Source: Kiritimatiellia bacterium
Lineage (GTDB): Bacteria; Verrucomicrobiota; Kiritimatiellia; RFP12; DVOR01
NCBI GenBank assembly: GCA_017548245.1
Contig: JAFYMU010000106.1
Coordinates: 1-17,024, forward strand
DNA length: 17,024 bases
Reading direction: 5' to 3'
This document shows, piece after piece, positions 13,643 through 17,024 of this stretch; position 1 is the stretch's first letter, and every line of letters starts with the position of its first letter. Under the pieces are notes generated by a model, which was not told the origin of the DNA, ran no database searches, and was given only the letters and a program-made list of their open reading frames with translations. Made by a program: the position numbers and the translations under genes.

Positions 13643-13694
13643 TTTCAATCGTTCACTTTTAACACACTAACTGACCTTGAAAGGTACCTCCACA

Positions 13695-14750
13695 ATGGCT
13701 GAAAAGAAAACCGCCGCCGCGACCAAGCCTGGGGACAAGCTCTCTGCTGTCCTGAGCCAGATTCGTAAGGAATTTGGTGACTCTGCAATCATGCAGATGG
13801 GCGATTCCGAAGTAAAACAAATCCCCGTGATCTCCACTGGTGCATTCTCGCTCGACCTCGCCCTCGGCGCAGGTGGCGTGCCCAAGGGTCGCATCGTGGA
13901 AATCTTCGGTAACGAATCCTCGGGTAAGACCACACTCTCCTTGCACATTGCGGCCAATGCCCAGAAGGAAGGCGGCATTGTGGCCTTTATTGACGCTGAA
14001 CACGCCTTGGATATCAACTATGCCAAGCGCATCGGCGTGGATGTGAATAACTTGCTCTTGGCCCAGCCTAACTCGGGTGAAGAGGCCCTCCAGATTGCCG
14101 AACAGTTGGTGCGCTCTGGCGCCGTGGACGTGGTGATCGTGGACTCGGTCGCTGCCTTGGTGCCTCAGAGCGAATTGGATGGCGAAATTGGTGACTCGCA
14201 CATGGGTGCTCAGGCGCGCTTGATGTCCCAGGCCATGCGTAAGCTCACCGGTCTCTTGGCCAATACCAACACGCTCTGCATCTTCACGAACCAGATCCGT
14301 ATGAAGATTGGCGTCATGTTCGGTTCGCCTGAAACCACTACGGGCGGCAACGCCCTCAAGTTCTACGCCTCCGTCCGCATGAAGATTGCCCGCATTCAGA
14401 CCTTGAAGGACAACACCGGCAAGGCTTATGGCAACCGCACCCGCGTCAACGTGGTGAAGAACAAGGTTGCACCGCCCTTCACCGAAGCCGAATTCGACAT
14501 CCTCTACTCCCGTGGCATCTCCTGGGAAGGTTCGGTCTTGGATGCCGCAATCGCCGCAGGCGTGGTCTTGAAGCGCGGTAGCTGGTTGAGCTTCGAAAAC
14601 GAACAAATCGGTCAGGGCGCCGCCGCCGCAACGGAATTCCTCCGCGTGAATCCCGACATTTTGGAACGCATCCGCACCAAGGTCTTGGAAAACCGCGAAG
14701 TCTTCGCCCCTGGCGCAAGCAAGTCCGAATCCGCCTCCGCCGACGAATAA
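13695..14750 (+). CDS. recA: Recombinase RecA
   Basis: A 351-aa DNA-strand exchange and SOS coprotease protein. The Walker A reads GNESSGKTT (72-80); the usual sequence is GPESSGKTT, so the Pro is Asn here while the Lys-Thr are intact. Other hallmarks are [21 protein letters not shown] (Walker B), GEIGDSHMG (loop L1), [13 protein letters not shown] with [17 protein letters not shown] (loop L2), and the C-terminal domain. The short tail ends SASADE, acidic as in other RecA. The ATG at 13695 has AAGG 10 nt upstream; an in-frame TTG at 13677 is a poorer start. It lies 52 nt after tsaD. I see no E. coli-type LexA box (CTG-N10-CAG) in that gap. recX is absent downstream; a terminator follows. Confidence 0.98.
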   Translation: MAEKKTAAATKPGDKLSAVLSQIRKEFGDSAIMQMGDSEVKQIPVISTGAFSLDLALGAGGVPKGRIVEIFGNESSGKTTLSLHIAANAQKEGGIVAFIDAEHALDINYAKRIGVDVNNLLLAQPNSGEEALQIAEQLVRSGAVDVVIVDSVAALVPQSELDGEIGDSHMGAQARLMSQAMRKLTGLLANTNTLCIFTNQIRMKIGVMFGSPETTTGGNALKFYASVRMKIARIQTLKDNTGKAYGNRTRVNVVKNKVAPPFTEAEFDILYSRGISWEGSVLDAAIAAGVVLKRGSWLSFENEQIGQGAAAATEFLRVNPDILERIRTKVLENREVFAPGASKSESASADE

Positions 14751-14777
14751 TCGCCCCAAACACGCGATACAAAAAGA

Positions 14778-14809
14778 AAGAGCCGCAGATTACTGCGGCT
14801 CTTCTTTTT
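14778..14809. terminator. Bidirectional rho-independent terminator between recA and the minus-strand operon
   Basis: AAGAGCCGCAG (14778-14788) and CTGCGGCTCTT (14793-14803) form a perfect 11-bp stem with an ATTA loop. On the plus strand CTTTTT follows (for recA). On the minus strand TCTTTTT follows, so it can also end transcripts from the flavo-diiron/3D operon. Confidence 0.92.
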
Positions 14810-14860
14810 GCTGTGAGTTGAACGAATAATCAGTAACCGCCCGTTAGGGCTCCCACATGC

Positions 14861-14928
14861 ACGGCTTTCGCCGTAGGCGATTTTGGGAGTGGTTCTTGCG
14901 AAGCACTTTTTCCTTTTTCTAAAAAGTG
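14861..14928. repeat. Hairpin cluster in the recA/3D intergenic region
   Basis: Two inverted repeats lie in this otherwise gene-free stretch: ACGGC/GCCGT around TTTC (14861-14874), and CACTTTTT (14904-14911) with AAAAAGTG (14921-14928) around a 9-nt loop. Neither is followed by a T-tract. They belong to the same structured intergenic sequence as the repeat at 14926-14969. Confidence 0.5.
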
Positions 14929-14969
14929 TGGGGTAAAGCGCCTTTGGGTGTGGCCCTGCCACCGCTTTC
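14926..14969 (+). repeat. Dispersed repeat family A, copy 1
   Basis: 44 bp starting GTGTGGGGTAAAGCGCC and ending CTGCCACCGCTTTC. It is 43 of 44 identical to the inverted copy at 16895-16938. Beyond it the sequence folds further: CCACCGC (14959-14965) pairs with GCGGTGG (15004-15010), enclosing TACAGGGGC (14976-14984) paired with GCCCCTGTA (14992-15000). The two copies bracket the 3D/flavo-diiron operon. Confidence 0.88.
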
Positions 14970-14975
14970 GCGGGG

Positions 14976-15000
14976 TACAGGGGCGGCGGTAGCCCCTGTA
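14976..15000. repeat. 9-bp stem-loop at the 3' end of the 3D gene
   Basis: TACAGGGGC and GCCCCTGTA with a 7-nt loop form a strong hairpin 17 nt past the stop of the minus-strand 3D gene. No T-tract follows on either strand. It may protect mRNA 3' ends in the manner of REP elements, or simply be part of the dispersed repeat. Confidence 0.55.
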
Positions 15001-15016
15001 TTAGCGGTGGGGTAGG

Positions 15017-15469
15017 TTACGGTTTCTTCCAAACCTTCACTTTAAGGGTTCGGCGACCCCATTTGAGTGCCGCCTGATGGCTGGGGAACCAGAGGTCAAT
15101 ATGTGCCCCCTTAATTGCGCCCCCTGCATCCTCACCGCGCGCATAACCGTAACCTGGCACATAGAAGACCGAACCATAAGGGTAACGTGTCTTATCCACT
15201 GCCGCCGTGCCATGGCGCGTCTCCGTTCCCGTTGACGTGATGCCCACCTTCTTGGGTTGCCCCTTCATCGGGCCGTAACTGTACACAGGCGTTCCCAATC
15301 GCAGCCAGCTCCGTTCCCAACCGCAACACTTGCCGCAATCACAGTAACCCGTGACCACGATCGTCTCCGTCACCGGCGTCACCCCACGCGGCGGCCGAAT
15401 ACCATTGCAACCACTGAGGAGCACGCCCCCAATGGTTGCAATCACAAGACTCAGTTGACGCAACCGCAT
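15017..15469 (-). CDS. 3D (Asp-Asp-Asp) domain lipoprotein, probable peptidoglycan hydrolase
   Basis: A 150-aa protein with a lipoprotein signal (lipobox LLSGC, Cys21). The mature part has a Cys-rich GYCDCGKCCG motif typical of small 3D-domain proteins. The 3D double-psi barrel follows: GTAAVDKTRYPYGSVFYVPG, then GEDAGGAIKG, then HIDLWFPSHQAALKWG. The three signature Asp (in AVD, GED and HID) are present, as in the catalytic barrel of MltA-type lytic transglycosylases. The likely role is cleavage or binding of glycan strands at the outer membrane or periplasm; the catalytic assignment rests on family knowledge. It is the second gene of a minus-strand operon: its ATG follows the flavo-diiron TAA after one base, with no Shine-Dalgarno, so translation is probably coupled. 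Confidence 0.88.
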   Translation of the reverse strand: MRLRQLSLVIATIGGVLLSGCNGIRPPRGVTPVTETIVVTGYCDCGKCCGWERSWLRLGTPVYSYGPMKGQPKKVGITSTGTETRHGTAAVDKTRYPYGSVFYVPGYGYARGEDAGGAIKGAHIDLWFPSHQAALKWGRRTLKVKVWKKP

Positions 15470-15470
15470 C

Positions 15471-16658
15471 TTATTCTACAGCCAATGCTGCCGCCGCCAA
15501 AGCACGACCCGCCTCGCGGCACTTCTCCAGCGTCTCCGCCTTCGGCACGAAACGGCACGTAATCGGCGCGCACACCAAGTCACAGTTCATCGCCTTGAGG
15601 TACTCCTGCGCCTCCTCAGCGCCCTTGCTTGCCCAACCGTACGAACCGAAACTGAAGGCCTTCTTACCCGCCGGTTTCAAGCCACGGATGTACGTGAGCG
15701 CCGCCGCCACACGCGGCATCAACGACTGGTTCAGCGTGGGCGTACCCACTGCAAACGCCGCGCAGTCCATCAATTCCGTGATCAACTCCGTATCGCCCAT
15801 CGCCTTGAGGTCAAAGAGTTTGACCGTGACATTCGATTCATTTGCGCCATCGGCCACAGCCTCTGCCATCAAACGCGTGCTCTGCCACATCGTCGAGTAG
15901 AACACAATCACCTTGCGCGTCGGCTTACTCACATGCCAATCCAAATACGCCGAGAGAATCTTGTCAAAGTGCGAACGCCAAATCACGCCATGCGACGGCG
16001 CCACCATCTTCAACTTCAAGCCGAGCAACTTCTTTGCCGCCGCCGCCACAGGTTTTGCGTAGAGCAACACGATATTCGCGTAATACGTCTTCGCTTCCTG
16101 CATCACCTCATTGAGATCCGCCTCATCATCAAAACGGCAATACGTGGCATAATGCTGGCCAAAGATATCCATCGAGAAGAGCAATTCCTCTTCCTGCAAA
16201 TAGGTCACCATGCTCTCCGGCCAGTGGCACATCACCGTGTCAAAAAACTGTAACGTGCGGCCCCCGAGATCCAACGTCTCACCCTCTTTGACCACCTGCC
16301 ACTTCCAGGCCGATGTATCAAAATGGTGTTCCAACGCATCCTTACACTTGGCATTACAAACCACCACCGCATTCGGGCACGCCTTCACCATCTCCGGCAA
16401 ACCACCCGCGTGATCCGGTTCGGCATGGTTACACACAATGTAATCCACCTGCGCCAAATCGCACAACGCCGCCACATGCTGCTTCAACGATTCCACGAAC
16501 GGAGCCTTCACCGTATCGATCAACGCCACCTTCGTCGCGCCCTTCACCAAATACGCATTGTACGACGAACCGCGCTTCGTCTGATAACCATGGAAATCGC
16601 GTACAGGCCAATCCACATAACCGACCCAATTCACATCCTTAACAAGCTCGATATTCAT
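15471..16658 (-). CDS. fprA: Flavo-diiron protein (FprA/FDP type)
   Basis: A 395-aa cytoplasmic enzyme that reduces O2 to water and/or NO to N2O with electrons from rubredoxin or other carriers. The N-terminal metallo-beta-lactamase-like domain has all diiron ligands: H78, E80, D82 and H83 (NHAEPDH), H145 (CHWPESM), D164 (MDIFG) and H223 (PSHGVIW). The C-terminal flavodoxin domain (about 248-395) has the FMN phosphate loop STMWQST at 255-261 and a late GSYGWASKG loop. There is no fused rubredoxin domain, so it is the simple class A form. The start at 16658 was chosen because AAGGAG lies 7 nt upstream and the conserved N-terminus begins there; the in-frame ATG at 16709 would add 17 unrelated residues. 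It leads the operon with the 3D lipoprotein, an unusual partner. Confidence 0.95.
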   Translation of the reverse strand: MNIELVKDVNWVGYVDWPVRDFHGYQTKRGSSYNAYLVKGATKVALIDTVKAPFVESLKQHVAALCDLAQVDYIVCNHAEPDHAGGLPEMVKACPNAVVVCNAKCKDALEHHFDTSAWKWQVVKEGETLDLGGRTLQFFDTVMCHWPESMVTYLQEEELLFSMDIFGQHYATYCRFDDEADLNEVMQEAKTYYANIVLLYAKPVAAAAKKLLGLKLKMVAPSHGVIWRSHFDKILSAYLDWHVSKPTRKVIVFYSTMWQSTRLMAEAVADGANESNVTVKLFDLKAMGDTELITELMDCAAFAVGTPTLNQSLMPRVAAALTYIRGLKPAGKKAFSFGSYGWASKGAEEAQEYLKAMNCDLVCAPITCRFVPKAETLEKCREAGRALAAAALAVE

Positions 16659-16690
16659 CCGTCGACTCCTTCTGTTTGCAGCCCTTTCAA

Positions 16691-16734
16691 AACGAAAGGA
16701 AATTCTCATTTATGCGTAATCACGCACTTTCGTT
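16691..16734 (-). promoter_or_regulatory. Structured 5' leader of the flavo-diiron operon
   Basis: In the predicted transcript AACGAAAG pairs with CUUUCGUU (plus-strand 16727-16734 with 16691-16698). A stacked inner stem UGCGU/ACGCA with a GAUU loop is directly continuous on the 5' side, and 14 nt are bulged on the 3' side. The structure ends about 20 nt before the ribosome-binding site. It could be an RNA control element or a DNA operator just downstream of the promoter. It resembles no riboswitch class I can name. Confidence 0.4.
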
Positions 16735-16747
16735 GATGTCGTTTGTA

Positions 16748-16756
16748 ATTATATCA
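16748..16756 (-). promoter_or_regulatory. Extended -10 promoter of the flavo-diiron operon
   Basis: On the minus strand TGATATAAT gives a perfect TATAAT (plus-strand 16748-16753) with the TG extension. The best upstream -35-like hexamer, TTGTTT, is 18 nt away and weak. Transcription would start near 16741, giving a leader of about 83 nt. Confidence 0.6.
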
Positions 16757-16800
16757 CATTTCATTTTCACCAAACAAGCCTCTTTTTACACATCTTTTAA

Positions 16801-16814
16801 GCCCCTGCAGGGGC
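16801..16814. repeat. Perfect 14-bp palindrome
   Basis: GCCCCTGCAGGGGC reads the same on both strands. It is followed by a second partial copy (CCTGCAGAGGC, 16820-16830). It opens the repeat-rich region that runs to the window end (16801-17024), where I see no gene. Confidence 0.7.
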
Positions 16815-16894
16815 TCACGTCCTGCAGAGGCTCACGCCGCTTAATGTGGGGGCTCGCATCGCCCCTTGGGAGTGGTCCTTACCACCACCCCCAT

Positions 16895-16938
16895 GAAAGC
16901 GGTGGCAGGGCCACACCCAAGGGCGCTTTACCCCACAC
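16895..16938 (-). repeat. Dispersed repeat family A, copy 2
   Basis: Inverted copy of 14926-14969, 43 of 44 bases identical. The sequence on its distal side differs (CATGGGGGTGG in place of GCGGGGTAC), so the conserved block has sharp limits. It lies upstream of the flavo-diiron promoter. Confidence 0.88.
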
Positions 16939-16959
16939 AAGAAAATGCTGAAAGGGCGG

Positions 16960-17024
16960 CTCCGCCGCAGCACTGCCAGTGTGGTTTTACCGCAAAGACG
17001 CGAAGGGAGGCGCGGCTCACTCCG
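16960..17024 (-). repeat. Dispersed repeat family B, copy 2 (cut by the window edge)
   Basis: Inverted copy of 2894-2958, with about six mismatches over roughly 65 bp. The repeat may continue past the window. It stands 21 bp from family A copy 2, so the two families can be neighbours in one composite intergenic block. Confidence 0.8.

Noticed and set aside
13643..13694. SOS box before recA
   Set aside because: No CTG-N10-CAG or GAAC-N4-GTTC motif is present. GTTCACTTTTAAC (13651-13663) is only a weak imperfect inverted repeat.
13659..14759. 366-codon antisense frame over recA
   Set aside because: Antisense shadow of an unmistakable recA.

Overview
The window looks like chromosome from a Gram-negative, probably anaerobic bacterium. 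LptD implies an LPS-bearing outer membrane, and a flavo-diiron protein implies O2/NO detoxification in an anaerobe. Codon use is distinctive: TTG dominates for Leu, and TTA, CTA and TCA are rare, which leaves very long empty antisense frames. Gene content and protein style (double DUF3857/transglutaminase protein, DUF6922/AbiEii pair, DUF4143 ATPase) suggest the PVC group, perhaps Kiritimatiellota, Lentisphaerota or Verrucomicrobiota. This placement is an inference; no rRNA is present to confirm it.

Layout. 1-3003 is accessory. It holds three copies of a 42-bp inverted-repeat element leading into an AT-rich DUF4143 AAA+ ATPase, then a small lipoprotein with a good terminator. Next comes a 7-nt-period GTTNNNN array, then a DUF6922 gene whose AbiEii-type partner is cut short by a dispersed repeat, then a second GTTNNNN array in the opposite orientation. 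3032-8637 is core: tRNA-Tyr with promoter and terminator, then rodA, an RNase E/G gene, lptD and tRNA-Arg packed with 9-16 nt gaps and closed by a terminator. 8714-14809 holds a 1271-aa secreted double DUF3857/transglutaminase protein, tsaD and recA, closed by a bidirectional terminator. 14811-17024 holds, on the minus strand, a flavo-diiron protein and a 3D-domain lipoprotein in a two-gene operon, with copies of structured dispersed repeats on both sides in inverted orientation.

How the genes fit together. rodA (septum/elongasome glycan polymerase), lptD (outer-membrane LPS insertion) and the 3D-domain lipoprotein (probable glycan-cleaving enzyme) are envelope functions. RNase E/G lies in the same transcript as a tRNA it could help process. 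tsaD serves t6A tRNA modification and recA serves recombination.

The most unusual material is non-coding. The GTTNNNN heptad arrays keep exact 7-nt phase while four of seven bases vary, and they bracket a toxin-antitoxin remnant in inverted orientation. The 42-bp inverted repeats sit over the predicted start of transcription of the DUF4143 gene. Two dispersed intergenic repeat families recur within 17 kb.
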